Source: Bacteroidota bacterium (GTDB taxonomy: Bacteria > Bacteroidota > Bacteroidia > Cytophagales > Cyclobacteriaceae). From it: DNA of 64,000 nucleotides. Every line of letters starts with the position of its first letter. Position 1 is the first letter of the stretch. The DNA lies in assembly GCA_023428695.1 (NCBI GenBank), contig JAEYWY010000034.1, positions 186,001 through 250,000 of the forward strand. Direction: 5' to 3'. Below the pieces are notes generated by a model. That model saw nothing but the letters and a program-made list of their open reading frames with translations, was not told where the DNA came from and made no database searches. Both the position numbers and the translations under genes were made by a program. Positions 18,207 to 27,310 of this stretch are shown here, one piece after another.

Positions 18207-19256
18207 CTAAGCATTCGACTTGCGTCGCACGACGTACAGGGCCAATGTGATGATCACAATAACCCCCGACAGCACTATAGTCCATGTGTTCAGAGAGCGG
18301 CTTTCTGCGAACATGGTATAGTCGCTGAGCATATAACGCATCGCAGGCGGAGCCCAGTAGGCCCGGTTGTCGTGAACACTGTCGGCATTGGTATGCAACA
18401 CTTTTCCCGGTAGCTCAATCACATGCACAAGTTTCATGTTCACGGCTTCAGACATGAAGTTACTTCTGTGCCCGAAATCTTTCACCATCTCCCGATACGC
18501 TTCCAGTATTGCGGCATTGTCTCCCGGAAAACCTTCGATTTGCCGAAACAGGGGAGAGTAATCGTCGAAGTTTTCGTGTTTCTCAGCGAGTAGTTCCTGA
18601 AAATAGCTTTCCTTTCTCGCTACCACGCTGTCGCGCCACACTTGTGCGATGTTGTTCTTTTCAAGGGCCTTGAGCATTGCTTCAAAAGACTCTTCGTAAA
18701 AACCACGCGCAGCGAAATCGTCATAGATACGATCGCCAAGCTTTTCAAGGAAAAAACTGTCGGCTTTGGTCATTGGTTTTCCCTCCGCAGGGAGTCGATT
18801 GATGAAAGCGTAGTCCTCAGGAGTAAAATAGTCTTCCTGTTTTGCATACTTGAGCCTGTTCAACGACGCATATGTGTCCGAATAGCGGTAATACGTGTAG
18901 AACCAACGGAATTTTTCCTGCAAATCTGAACGTATGTGAAATGTCGACTGATTGGTAGTGTCATTCAATTCATCGTTCGCGGCCTGAACGGATTCAAAGG
19001 ATTTTGTAAAGGAGATTTCATGTTTGTCTGATCTCTCGACAGACCTGGCGGACGTCACAATCCAACCGTTGTCTTCCGTAATCCCGAATACATTGTTGCG
19101 CGCCGAAGCTGAATCCGCCTCCTTAAGGACGATAGTTCGCCGAATGGAGCCGTCGGAATTAACAATAGTTTCAATAGTGGCGCTGTGATCACATGATGTG
19201 AATGCAAGTGCTGTTACACCCAAAACCATCACCGAAATAAAACGGGCAATTTTCAT
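18207..19256 (-). CDS. Predicted lipoprotein with C-terminal membrane helix, third gene of ECF sigma operon
   Basis: 349 residues. A lipoprotein signal with lipobox FTSC (Cys22) precedes a mainly helical exported domain (about 23-315), and a strong membrane helix near the C-terminus (about 322-343) is followed by VRRKSNA. So the chain would be anchored at both ends, an unusual layout. The first mature part (IETIVNSDGSIRRTIVLKEAD) is beta-rich. It overlaps the anti-sigma gene by 4 bases (ATGA), which makes it the third gene of the sigma / anti-sigma operon; it may sense or transmit the envelope signal. No named family is recognised. Confidence 0.75.
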   Translation of the reverse strand: MKIARFISVMVLGVTALAFTSCDHSATIETIVNSDGSIRRTIVLKEADSASARNNVFGITEDNGWIVTSARSVERSDKHEISFTKSFESVQAANDELNDTTNQSTFHIRSDLQEKFRWFYTYYRYSDTYASLNRLKYAKQEDYFTPEDYAFINRLPAEGKPMTKADSFFLEKLGDRIYDDFAARGFYEESFEAMLKALEKNNIAQVWRDSVVARKESYFQELLAEKHENFDDYSPLFRQIEGFPGDNAAILEAYREMVKDFGHRSNFMSEAVNMKLVHVIELPGKVLHTNADSVHDNRAYWAPPAMRYMLSDYTMFAESRSLNTWTIVLSGVIVIITLALYVVRRKSNA

Positions 19257-19792
19257 AAATTTCGTTTGCTTAGTTTTTCAATACATTCTGTGCATTCGCT
19301 GGTGAACCGGTGTGGCCGGCAATCCCGCCAGCATTTTGTCGCCGGAGCTTCGTCAACGGCCGTAGCGATTCTTTTCATAACAGCAGCGGAATTGAGTACT
19401 ACCCCTTCATTGGAAGTTGCAGTGCGGTTACGATTTACGGACATACTTTGGATGTCGTATGCCGTGCTCTCATAAACGAAGAAAGCCGCCATCAACAACG
19501 AGACGAATGCAAAGGCGTGTCTCAGCCGGAGGACGAAGGCTGGAATAATGGGTTTTTCTTCGTGTCTCTGTTCTGTATCGATTTCACGCATTACAGAGGC
19601 GGTGAGCACGGTAGGGTATTCCAGCGTAGCATCTGCAAACGCATTGAGCAAGTCTTTGCGTTGTGATTTGACTTCGGTCAGTAACGCGCTGCAATCTGCG
19701 CAGGCGTCACAGTGCGCCAGGAGACGCTTTTGATCTTCATCGTCGAGTTCAAAAAAGAGATACACCAATTTTTTGCTTTCTGCACAGTTCAT
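19253..19792 (-). CDS. Anti-sigma factor with zinc-binding ZAS motif
   Basis: 179 residues. The N-terminal region contains the ZAS signature HxxxCxxC (His27, Cys31, Cys34 in HCDACADC), which clamps an ECF sigma factor. One membrane helix follows (about 90-110, FAFVSLLMAAFFVYE), and a C-terminal tail of about 60 residues faces the periplasm. The tail carries cysteines (KCWRDC, ECTEC) that could form disulfides and sense oxidation. It overlaps the sigma gene upstream and the lipoprotein gene downstream by 4 bases each, strong evidence for a co-translated regulatory unit. Confidence 0.86.
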   Translation of the reverse strand: MNCAESKKLVYLFFELDDEDQKRLLAHCDACADCSALLTEVKSQRKDLLNAFADATLEYPTVLTASVMREIDTEQRHEEKPIIPAFVLRLRHAFAFVSLLMAAFFVYESTAYDIQSMSVNRNRTATSNEGVVLNSAAVMKRIATAVDEAPATKCWRDCRPHRFTSECTECIEKLSKRNL

Positions 19793-20367
19793 GATTCCAG
19801 GGGTTTTCGTTGTCCGACAAATGGCCTTAGTGTAGCGGTGATGTTGAGCCGCGCGTGGTAAAGGTTGCTCTTTATGACATCCGCGCTTAGTCCCAGGATT
19901 TCTGATACTTCAGCTACGGATAAGTCCTCCAGGTCTCGCAGTACAAAAACAGCACGTTGTCTCGCTGTGAGTTTTTCTGCTGCAAGTCTGACCAGTTCAC
20001 GTAATTCATTTTTTTCGATGGCGTCGTCAGTTTTTTCAGGCGAGGCAATTTCATGAAGCGGATTCATTGCATCGATTCGATCTGTTCGTCGGCGTTGTCG
20101 CGCTTTGATGTAATCCAGACACTGGTTTGTGATGATCTTGTACAACCAGGTCGAAAGTTTGATTTCCATTCGATACATGGGCAGATTCTTCCATAATTTA
20201 ATGAGAACATCCTGGGTGACATCTCTCGCGTCATCACTTGCGTTGAGGAAGCGATGCGCGACGGAATACACGAATCCCTGATAGTGCTCTACCACTTTGC
20301 GAAAGGCCTGCGTGTCACCAGACCGTGCCTGTTCAATTAAAGCGTCGCCAAGTGGGGTAGGTGTCAT
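19789..20367 (-). CDS. ECF-type RNA polymerase sigma factor
   Basis: 192 residues. Sigma region 2 is seen at about 20-90 (QGFVYSVAHRFLNASDDARD and STWLYKIITNQCLDYIKARQ) and region 4 at about 130-185 (TARQRAVFVLRDLEDLSVAEVSEILG), with the short linker of the extracytoplasmic-function class. It would direct RNA polymerase to a regulon controlled by the membrane-bound anti-sigma encoded just downstream. No clear promoter that it could autoregulate was identified upstream. The target genes are unknown. Confidence 0.92.
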   Translation of the reverse strand: MTPTPLGDALIEQARSGDTQAFRKVVEHYQGFVYSVAHRFLNASDDARDVTQDVLIKLWKNLPMYRMEIKLSTWLYKIITNQCLDYIKARQRRRTDRIDAMNPLHEIASPEKTDDAIEKNELRELVRLAAEKLTARQRAVFVLRDLEDLSVAEVSEILGLSADVIKSNLYHARLNITATLRPFVGQRKPLES

Positions 20368-20455
20368 TCGTTTTGTCAGTCATTGATACGACGGTACCGC
20401 AGGCAGGTAAAAAAGGTGCGTATCTTTTTTTGAGAAGTTATCGAAAACCAGAGGG

Positions 20456-20485
20456 AATAAAAAAGCCCGTCGGGCCGGACGGGCT
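20456..20485 (-). terminator. Rho-independent terminator of pckA
   Basis: A perfect 8-pair stem (20464-20471 with 20478-20485) with a 6-base loop is followed on the minus strand by TTTTTTATT. It lies about 38 bases past the pckA stop. Confidence 0.88.
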
Positions 20486-20522
20486 AAAAAAATAACCAAA
20501 CGAATAGACGAACATTTACATT

Positions 20523-22136
20523 TTACGCGTGCGTCTTGAGCGTTGGTGCTCCTGCAAGGACTTCCTGACTTGCCTTGTCAGCGAATTTTTCAAAATTCCG
20601 GAGGAATGCTTCAGCGAGATAGTTGGCTTTCTGATCATACGCTTCATCATTATTCCATGATATCCTCGGGTTTAATATCGTACCGGGAACAGCAGAGCAG
20701 AACAGCGGGAAGGCGATGCCGAAAACGTCGTGATAATCGTATTCAACACTTTGAAGTTCACCGCCGATAGCAGCAGAAATGAGTGCTCTGGTGTACTTAA
20801 GGCTGATGCGGGTACCGGTACCGTAGGGTCCGCCAGTCCAGCCGGTGTTAACGAGCCATACACATACATCCGCTGATTTCATACGTGCGCCAAGCATCTC
20901 GGCATAAACTGTAGGGTGCATCGGCATAAAAGGTGCTCCGAAGCATGTTGAGAACGTCATCGTCGGCTCAGTAATGCCCGTTTCTGTTCCGGCTACTTTG
21001 GCTGTGTATCCCGAGATGAAGTGAAATGCAGCCTGGCCGGGGTTGAGACGCGAAATCGGAGGCAACACACCGTAGGCGTCGCATGTCAGAAAGAAGATGT
21101 GTTTAGGGCTTCGACCCATTGATGGCCGCGCGATGTTGCTGATGTGATGGATGGGATAGCTTACGCGCGTGTTTTCAGTTCTTGAAGCATCAGCGAAGTC
21201 CACTTCGTTTGTGCCTTCATGGAATCCAACGTTTTCCAGGAGCGCGCCTTTCCTGATTGCCTTAAAGATATCGGGTTCTTTCTCTGCAGAAAGGTCAATC
21301 GTCTTTGCATAACATCCGCCCTCGAAATTGAAGACGATGTTATCAGGTGTCCATCCGTGTTCATCGTCACCGATGAGTTTGCGTGAAGGATCTGTTGAAA
21401 GTGTAGTTTTTCCTGTGCCGGACAAACCAAAGAAAATAGCTGTGTCGCCGTCTTCGCCAATGTTTGCCGAGCAGTGCATCGGAAACACGTTATGGAAATG
21501 CGGTAGCGTGAAGTTCAGTACCGAGAACACACCTTTCTTGATTTCGCCGGTATAGGCACTGCCACCGACCAGGATGATCTTTTTGGTGAAGTCGATGATC
21601 GAAAAATTATGCTGACGTGTGCCGTCCACTTTTGGATCGGCCTTAAAACCTGGTGCGTTGATGAGTAACCACTCAGGCGTGAAGTTTTCCAACTCTTCAT
21701 CGGAAGGTCGGAGAAACATATTGTAAACAAAGAGGTTAGCCCACGCAGTTTCATTGATCACGCGAAGGTTTAACCGGTATCGGGAGTCCGCGCAAGCGTA
21801 AGCGTCACGTACGAAGAATTCCCTGCCATTGAGGTAGGCGAGCATCTTGTGGTATAGCTTTTCAAATTTGTCGGAGTCGAAGGGGATATTAAAGTTACTC
21901 CACCAAATGGTGTCAGTGGTGAGTTTATCTTTTACGGTGAACTTGTCTTTCGGGGATCGGCCGGTGAATTCTCCGGTGTCGACGGCGATGGCGCCTGATG
22001 ACGTTTGTTTAGCCTGACCCGTGAGGAGCGCCATCTCAATGAGTGTTTCGGGGTCGAGGTTCCAGTGCGCTTTTCCTTCAGTAATACCAATATCCATAAC
22101 CGTCCCGTTGGACGGTCGTTTACCAATTTCCAGCAT
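20523..22136 (-). CDS. pckA: Phosphoenolpyruvate carboxykinase (ATP)
   Basis: 537 residues, standard for the ATP-dependent enzyme. Signature motifs include the kinase-1a loop GLSGTGKTTLSTDP near residue 238, the metal and substrate region FGAPFMPMHPTVYAEMLG, and the C-terminal NTGWTGGPYGTGTR. It converts oxaloacetate and ATP to PEP, CO2 and ADP at the gluconeogenic branch point in the cytosol, or the reverse to fix CO2 in anaerobic fermenters. It has its own terminator and a well-formed Bacteroidota promoter, and is divergent from the peptide transporter genes. The long intergenic region with several inverted repeats suggests carbon-source regulation. Confidence 0.95.
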   Translation of the reverse strand: MLEIGKRPSNGTVMDIGITEGKAHWNLDPETLIEMALLTGQAKQTSSGAIAVDTGEFTGRSPKDKFTVKDKLTTDTIWWSNFNIPFDSDKFEKLYHKMLAYLNGREFFVRDAYACADSRYRLNLRVINETAWANLFVYNMFLRPSDEELENFTPEWLLINAPGFKADPKVDGTRQHNFSIIDFTKKIILVGGSAYTGEIKKGVFSVLNFTLPHFHNVFPMHCSANIGEDGDTAIFFGLSGTGKTTLSTDPSRKLIGDDEHGWTPDNIVFNFEGGCYAKTIDLSAEKEPDIFKAIRKGALLENVGFHEGTNEVDFADASRTENTRVSYPIHHISNIARPSMGRSPKHIFFLTCDAYGVLPPISRLNPGQAAFHFISGYTAKVAGTETGITEPTMTFSTCFGAPFMPMHPTVYAEMLGARMKSADVCVWLVNTGWTGGPYGTGTRISLKYTRALISAAIGGELQSVEYDYHDVFGIAFPLFCSAVPGTILNPRISWNNDEAYDQKANYLAEAFLRNFEKFADKASQEVLAGAPTLKTHA

Positions 22137-22159
22137 ACAGTTTGGGTTAATGAGTTGGG

Positions 22160-22189
22160 CAAATATACCCGTTTTCGGAGCGTTTCAAA
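22160..22189 (-). promoter_or_regulatory. Promoter of pckA (TTTG - 18 bases - TATATTTG)
   Basis: On the minus strand a -33 TTTG (22189-22186) and a perfect -7 TATATTTG (22167-22160) are separated by 18 bases, close to the ideal Bacteroidota promoter. The -7 box lies 23 bases before the ATG. An AT-rich perfect inverted repeat (AATATT TT AATATT, 22202-22215) sits just upstream. Confidence 0.72.
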
Positions 22190-22201
22190 CGATTGCAGGG
22201 C

Positions 22202-22321
22202 AATATTTTAATATTCCGGGAAGGGGAAAACAGAATTTTGGATCCGGCATTTTTCGCTATATAAAATTCTCTGAATGCCGGATAAACCGAAGATTTTTCT
22301 GTGCTGCCCTAACGGCCGTTA
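22202..22321. repeat. Cluster of perfect inverted repeats in the pckA upstream region
   Basis: Three perfect symmetric elements lie together: AATATT-TT-AATATT at 22202-22215; a 9-base arm ATCCGGCAT at 22242-22250 paired with 22275-22283 (24-base gap); and the 12-base palindrome TAACGGCCGTTA at 22310-22321. They lie in the 398-base divergent region between pckA and the POT transporter gene, which holds no gene that I can support. Any of them could be a regulator site; this is inference. Confidence 0.4.
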
Positions 22322-22534
22322 ATGTAAGTGCCTGTGAGGCCGGCCGTTGTGGAAAGGATTTGCGAAAACGGAATATAAAACCCTATTTTAGGGCGCCTCA
22401 ACGACAATTGGCGTTGAAAACCTAAACATCCTGATGAAGGCAAATAACTCTCCCTCCATTATGGTAGGACGGCGTATCGTGTCTGTCTGCCGGAATTGTT
22501 CTGTCATTTCCTACCATTCCCCGAGTATTACCGC

Positions 22535-24028
22535 ATGAGTACATCCAAATCCTTCTTTGGACATCCAAGGGGCCTGGCGACGCTTTTTTTCACCGAGATG
22601 TGGGAACGCTTCAGCTACTACGGCATGCGGGCGCTGCTTTTCCTTTTTATGGTGGCTTCCGCTGAAGAAGGTGGTCTTGCACTCGATGAAAGAACCACCG
22701 GAGCTATCTATGGTATCTACACTATGTTAGTGTACCTGTTGTCTCTCCCCGGTGGATGGATCGCCGACAGATTGCTCGGACTAAAACAATCGGTCTTTTA
22801 TGGTGGATGCCTTATTACACTCGGTCATTTCTGCATGGCCATCCCATCAACCGAAACGTTTTTCCTCGGACTTTTCTTTATCGTAATCGGAACTGGATTA
22901 TTGAAGCCTAATATCAGCAGCCTTGTTGGTACTCTGTACTCAAGCGATGACCAGGCCAGACGTGATGCAGGCTTTTCCATTTTTTACTTGGGCATTAACA
23001 TCGGTGCAACGATAGCACCGTTTATTACCGGCTATCTGGGCCAACAGATAAACTGGCATTATGGATTTGGTGTCGCAGGTATTGGTATGGCACTCGGTGT
23101 TATTCAGTACAAACTGACGGAGAAACACCTGGGTAATGCAGGCTTGCCTCCAAAACGAGACACTCCCGAGCAAGAGCGGTCGTATCAGCGCATGCGCCTT
23201 GCTGTCATCGCTATCTGCCTCGGACTGGCAGTTTTTGTCGGATTGTTGTTCACAAAAGTAATCAGCATTGATCCTGTTGCATTCGCGCAGGCATCTGGCT
23301 ATGTAATCCTCACTGCCGTTTCGTTGTACATCACTTACATATTGCTTTTTGAAAATCTCAATCGGGAGGAAAGACGAAAGATTACGGCGATAGCCATCTT
23401 CTTCGTTGCCACTACGATATTCTACGCCGCGTATGAACAAGCCGGTTCTTCATTGAATCTGTTTACCGACCGTTATACAGATTTGATGGTTGGAAGTTTC
23501 GAGATACCCGCGAGTTGGTTCCAATCCGTTACTGCCGGATTCGTTCTGATATTTGCGCCTGTATTTGCCTGGCTCTGGGTGTGGCTTGCGAAACGAAAGC
23601 TTAATCCGTCAACGCCCGTTAAACTCTCTCTTGGATTACTCTTCATGAGTACCGGGTTCTTCCTGATGGTTGGAGCATCTGCAGTGGTTGCAGGTGGTGA
23701 TAAACCCCTTCCGACCTGGCTAATCCTCACGTATATGTTCCACACGTTTGGAGAAATCTGTTTATATCCAATTGGCTTGAGTGCCGTGACAAAACTCACC
23801 CCACCAAGGCTTGTAGGGCAAATGATGGGTATTTACTTTACAGCACTTGCATTTGGAAATCTCGTTGCCGGATTGTTTGCCGGACAGTTTGACAAACAAG
23901 CCATTGAAGCAGACCCTTCGTTGCTGGCCAGCCTGTTTGGCCTGGTGGCGAAAATTACGTTGGGTGCTGCCATAGTCGTGTTAATCCTGAACAAGCCTAT
24001 CCGCAGACTGATGGGCAATATTCACTAA
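22535..24028 (+). CDS. Proton-dependent oligopeptide transporter (POT/PTR family)
   Basis: 497 residues from the ATG at 22535 (a TTG at 22496 is in frame but gives a poor N-terminus). Twelve to fourteen membrane helices are expected. The POT signatures are visible: the helix-1 motif EMWERFSYYGMRALL (proton-coupling ExxER type, near residue 21) and, later, GLLKPNISSLVGTLY with the family sequence IFYLGINIGATIAPF. The carrier imports di- and tripeptides with protons through the inner membrane. The next gene, an OPT-family carrier, starts 13 bases after its stop, so the two are co-transcribed. Confidence 0.93.
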   Translation: MSTSKSFFGHPRGLATLFFTEMWERFSYYGMRALLFLFMVASAEEGGLALDERTTGAIYGIYTMLVYLLSLPGGWIADRLLGLKQSVFYGGCLITLGHFCMAIPSTETFFLGLFFIVIGTGLLKPNISSLVGTLYSSDDQARRDAGFSIFYLGINIGATIAPFITGYLGQQINWHYGFGVAGIGMALGVIQYKLTEKHLGNAGLPPKRDTPEQERSYQRMRLAVIAICLGLAVFVGLLFTKVISIDPVAFAQASGYVILTAVSLYITYILLFENLNREERRKITAIAIFFVATTIFYAAYEQAGSSLNLFTDRYTDLMVGSFEIPASWFQSVTAGFVLIFAPVFAWLWVWLAKRKLNPSTPVKLSLGLLFMSTGFFLMVGASAVVAGGDKPLPTWLILTYMFHTFGEICLYPIGLSAVTKLTPPRLVGQMMGIYFTALAFGNLVAGLFAGQFDKQAIEADPSLLASLFGLVAKITLGAAIVVLILNKPIRRLMGNIH

Positions 24029-24041
24029 GTATACCTTTACC

Positions 24042-26090
24042 ATGGAAGAAAAACGCACGTTCCGACCGTATGTAGCGCCTGAGCAAAACATTGCAGAGTT
24101 CACCTGGAAATCGGTTGTATTCGGATCCCTGTTCGGAATCCTCTTCGGATCTTCAACGGTCTACCTGGCATTGAAGGCAGGACTTACCGTTTCCGCGTCG
24201 ATACCCATTGCTGTTATTGCAATCACACTGGGACGGAAATTCCTGAAGACAACGATCCTCGAAAACAATATCATACAAACTGCAGGCTCTGCCGGAGAAT
24301 CGATAGCGGCGGGAGTGGTCTTCACGCTTCCCGGGTTCCTGTTCCTTTCACCGGGCGTGGATGGCAAGAGTGTTGGCGATGAATACTTCAGCTACCTTAC
24401 AATTCTGATTCTCGCAGCCTTTGGTGGTATGCTGGGTACACTCATGATGATCCCGCTTCGGAGATCGCTTATCGTTAAAGAACATGGCACGTTACCATAC
24501 CCTGAAGGAACTGCATGTGCGTCGGTGCTACAAGCCGGAGAGAAGGGCGGCGAGTTTGCGCAGACCGCTTTCCTTGGAATGGGTGTCGCGCTCGGTTACG
24601 CGATTTTGCAAAAGGTACTTCACGTAATCGCGGAAGTGCCTGCGTGGGTAACGGCAAAAACCAACAAGTTCTGGCCTTCAGCTACGGTTAACGGCGAGAT
24701 CACTCCGGAGTATCTTGGGGTGGGATATATTATCGGTCCCCAGATTGCCGGCGTACTCGTTGCCGGTTCAGTACTCGCATGGTGGGCGGTGATTCCGTTG
24801 CTGGCGACTCTCGTCCCCGGTGAAGTGATCATTGATCAATTGGTAAAACTTGGCTATCACACCGATGCAGCCACCGCTGGCGGACCCGGTGCATGGGATC
24901 CCGAAACTCACACATTCGGAAACTATTCAGCTGCAATCTATCGCGCTTACATCCGCCAGATTGGTGCGGGTGCTGTGGCTGCCGGAGGTTTCATCACGCT
25001 GATGAAAACCATTCCAACAATCATAAGCTCTTTCCGCGAAAGCATTTCCTCACTGAAGGAAACTACCCAAGGCGGCGTGCTGCGTACGGAACGCGACCTG
25101 TCATTCAAAGTCGTGATTATCGGAAGCCTTATCCTTATCGGGATCATTGCAATCCTTCCCAGTAACATCATCCCGGGTGACAGTATTCTGCAGAAACTCC
25201 TCATCGGTGTTCTCATTATCATATTCGGCTTCTTCTTCGTAACAGTTGCGAGCCGTATCGTCGGACTTGTAGGATCAAGTAACAGTCCTATTTCCGGTAT
25301 GACCATCGCCACATTGATGGGAACGTGTCTGATTTTCACTTCCGTGGGATGGAGTGGTAAATTGTTTGAACCTCTCGCGCTTGTAGTCGGAGGGATGATA
25401 TGTATTGCGGCTGCCAACGCCGGGGCTACTTCTCAGGATTTGAAGAGCGGATTTCTGGTGGGAGCGACGCCTCGTTATCAACAGCTCGCACTCTTTATCG
25501 GAGCTATCGTTTCATCGATTGCTATAGGCTATGTAGTCAAGATTCTCGATACACCCACGTTGGAAATGCAAGCCCAGGGCATTCAGCATGCGATTGGTTC
25601 GGAACGATTCTCAGCACCACAGGCAACGCTGATGGCCACGCTTGCGAAAGGTATTCTCTCCTTTAACCTCGACTGGCAGTTTGTAATCGTGGGCGTATTC
25701 ATCGCCGTGACAATGGAACTGTGCGGTATCAAAGCACTTGCGTTTTCCATTGGATTATACCTTCCCCTGTCTACGACACTTCCGATCTTCATCGGCGGTG
25801 CAACAAAAGGTATCGTTGACTGGAGAGCAAAACGCAGAAACGAAGAGCTCGCAGATGACGATCTTGGAAAGGGTAGTCTTTTTGCGACAGGTCTCATTGC
25901 CGGAGGTGCACTCGCCGGTGTGTTGGTCGCGCTGCTTTCTGTAAACGACAACGTATTCAAATTCCTTCAGACGATCAGCGCGGAACACGCGATCGCAGGT
26001 GTCATTGGAGATGGTGGGTATCAACTGCTTGGAGCGATTTTCTTCTTTACAATGGTCGCGTATTTGTACAGGACGGCGATCAAAAAGTAG
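24042..26090 (+). CDS. Oligopeptide transporter, OPT family
   Basis: 682 residues with about fifteen membrane helices. The N-terminal part NIAEFTWKSVVFGSLFG and the segment GLTVSASIPIAVIAITLG are typical of bacterial OPT-superfamily carriers, as are GTLPYPEGTACASVLQAGE and SNSPISGMTIATLM. OPT proteins import peptides or metal-chelate conjugates using the proton gradient; bacterial substrates are poorly known. It lies 13 bases behind the POT gene. No terminator hairpin was found in the 186 bases after it, which hold nothing else that I can support. Confidence 0.92.
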   Translation: MEEKRTFRPYVAPEQNIAEFTWKSVVFGSLFGILFGSSTVYLALKAGLTVSASIPIAVIAITLGRKFLKTTILENNIIQTAGSAGESIAAGVVFTLPGFLFLSPGVDGKSVGDEYFSYLTILILAAFGGMLGTLMMIPLRRSLIVKEHGTLPYPEGTACASVLQAGEKGGEFAQTAFLGMGVALGYAILQKVLHVIAEVPAWVTAKTNKFWPSATVNGEITPEYLGVGYIIGPQIAGVLVAGSVLAWWAVIPLLATLVPGEVIIDQLVKLGYHTDAATAGGPGAWDPETHTFGNYSAAIYRAYIRQIGAGAVAAGGFITLMKTIPTIISSFRESISSLKETTQGGVLRTERDLSFKVVIIGSLILIGIIAILPSNIIPGDSILQKLLIGVLIIIFGFFFVTVASRIVGLVGSSNSPISGMTIATLMGTCLIFTSVGWSGKLFEPLALVVGGMICIAAANAGATSQDLKSGFLVGATPRYQQLALFIGAIVSSIAIGYVVKILDTPTLEMQAQGIQHAIGSERFSAPQATLMATLAKGILSFNLDWQFVIVGVFIAVTMELCGIKALAFSIGLYLPLSTTLPIFIGGATKGIVDWRAKRRNEELADDDLGKGSLFATGLIAGGALAGVLVALLSVNDNVFKFLQTISAEHAIAGVIGDGGYQLLGAIFFFTMVAYLYRTAIKK

Positions 26091-26276
26091 AATCGAAAGG
26101 ACAAAGTTTCAGGTTTCAGGGAGAATGCGTTTGCTAACGTAGATGATGTGCGGCCGTTCCCCTTTAGCGGCCAGGGGTGCGCGAGGGTAAACAGCTAGTT
26201 GCAGGAGGCCAGCTGCCAGAAGCCACATTGGCGGTGCAAAAAGTGCTATTCTCCCCCGCAGTCGTGGAAATTCAAT

Positions 26277-26816
26277 TCAGACTGCGTATTCAACCCGGTG
26301 GAGGACGCTGTTGTCGGTGCGGTTGATAAGTACGATGTGGCGGAAGGGTGGCTTGATGCATTCGTAAGCGTCAAGCCCTGATGACGCGGCGTTTACGAAA
26401 TCCGGAAACTCTTCCTTCTCGTAAGCTGAAAGGCCGGCCACAAATGTATTCAGCTCCGTATGCAGAATTTGTCTGTACGTGGTATCAGCCGGTACATCGG
26501 AAAACGGAACCGGGATCATTGAAAGGGTCCGCAGAACGCGTTCGGCGGGTGCGTTGTAACGGAAATGGCTCGCGAAGTTTCCATTGAGGAACCTCAACTT
26601 TGTGCCGTTGACATCCGGTAATCCCATTTGTGAAAGGAGGTGGGCGGGAACGGAATCGTGTAGGGATGTGGCCAGCACAAGTGGCGGCGTGGCGTTTTGG
26701 TAATCAATACTCTGCGAAAGGGCAATCGCCTCAGGATGATCGTGAGTCTGCTTCTTTTTCACAAAGATGAGGCTCAGCAACAGCAGTGTAAGGATCGATC
26801 CCCTTATCTTTTTCAT
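26277..26816 (-). CDS. Membrane-anchored protein of unknown function, downstream of a TerB-like gene
   Basis: 179 residues. An N-terminal hydrophobic segment (MKKIRGSILTLLLLSLIFV) forms a signal anchor; the rest is a globular exported domain without obvious catalytic motif. I do not recognise the family. Its ATG overlaps the stop of the TerB-like gene by 4 bases, so they are co-translated and probably co-functional. The weak match to known folds limits the call to membrane-anchored unknown. Confidence 0.7.
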   Translation of the reverse strand: MKKIRGSILTLLLLSLIFVKKKQTHDHPEAIALSQSIDYQNATPPLVLATSLHDSVPAHLLSQMGLPDVNGTKLRFLNGNFASHFRYNAPAERVLRTLSMIPVPFSDVPADTTYRQILHTELNTFVAGLSAYEKEEFPDFVNAASSGLDAYECIKPPFRHIVLINRTDNSVLHRVEYAV

Positions 26817-27193
26817 ACGACGAACTCCAGTAGTTTCATGATCGCATCCATGGCATCGCGCTCCGCGGAGGTCACCTTTCCGTCGGCCATCACGATGGCC
26901 TGAACGTCAGCGTGAAGACGGGAACGCGTGGCATCTCCGTCAGGATGGAAATGCTCAAACGAATCGCGAAGCAACTGCGGAAGTTTCGACCTGTCAAATG
27001 CATTGTACTCGCGGATCGTCTGGTACAGCTTCTTTTCCATGTCTGTGCCTTCCGGGAAAATCTTCTTCATCTGTTCCTTGATCGTAGCAAATTCGGCAGG
27101 GTCATAGGTGTCATCGCTGTGGGCGACGTGAACATAAAGGAACAGCACGAAGTCCTGGAATGAGGAATGAATAACCAACTTATCCGTTTTCAT
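26813..27193 (-). CDS. TerB-like (tellurite-resistance fold) cytosolic protein
   Basis: 126 residues, all helical, without signal peptide. Features of the TerB/DjlA-N fold: the pair of similar helical repeats, with acidic stretches HSDDTYDPAEF (near 25) and a second ADGKVTSAERDAMDAIMKL (near 105), which is the classical D-G-x-V/I-x-x-xE motif of TerB. It may be a metal-binding or scaffold protein. It is first of a two-gene unit with the membrane-anchored 26277 gene. No other ter genes are present. Confidence 0.75.
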   Translation of the reverse strand: MKTDKLVIHSSFQDFVLFLYVHVAHSDDTYDPAEFATIKEQMKKIFPEGTDMEKKLYQTIREYNAFDRSKLPQLLRDSFEHFHPDGDATRSRLHADVQAIVMADGKVTSAERDAMDAIMKLLEFVV

Positions 27194-27254
27194 TCACTAA
27201 AAATACTCAAACTTCCCGTTCGACAAAATCAGGCTCTCATCGAAATAGCGTCAA

Positions 27255-27286
27255 GAAAAAAAGCCGTCCCTTCCGAGACGGCTTTT
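27255..27286 (-). terminator. Terminator of groES-groL
   Basis: A perfect 8-pair stem (27261-27268 with 27277-27284) flanked by an A-run on the left and TTTT on the right can act in both directions. The long T-run on the minus strand, about 25 bases after the groL stop, points to groL as the main user. Confidence 0.85.
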
Positions 27287-27310
27287 GTGTATGCGTATTA
27301 CCGAAATGGA

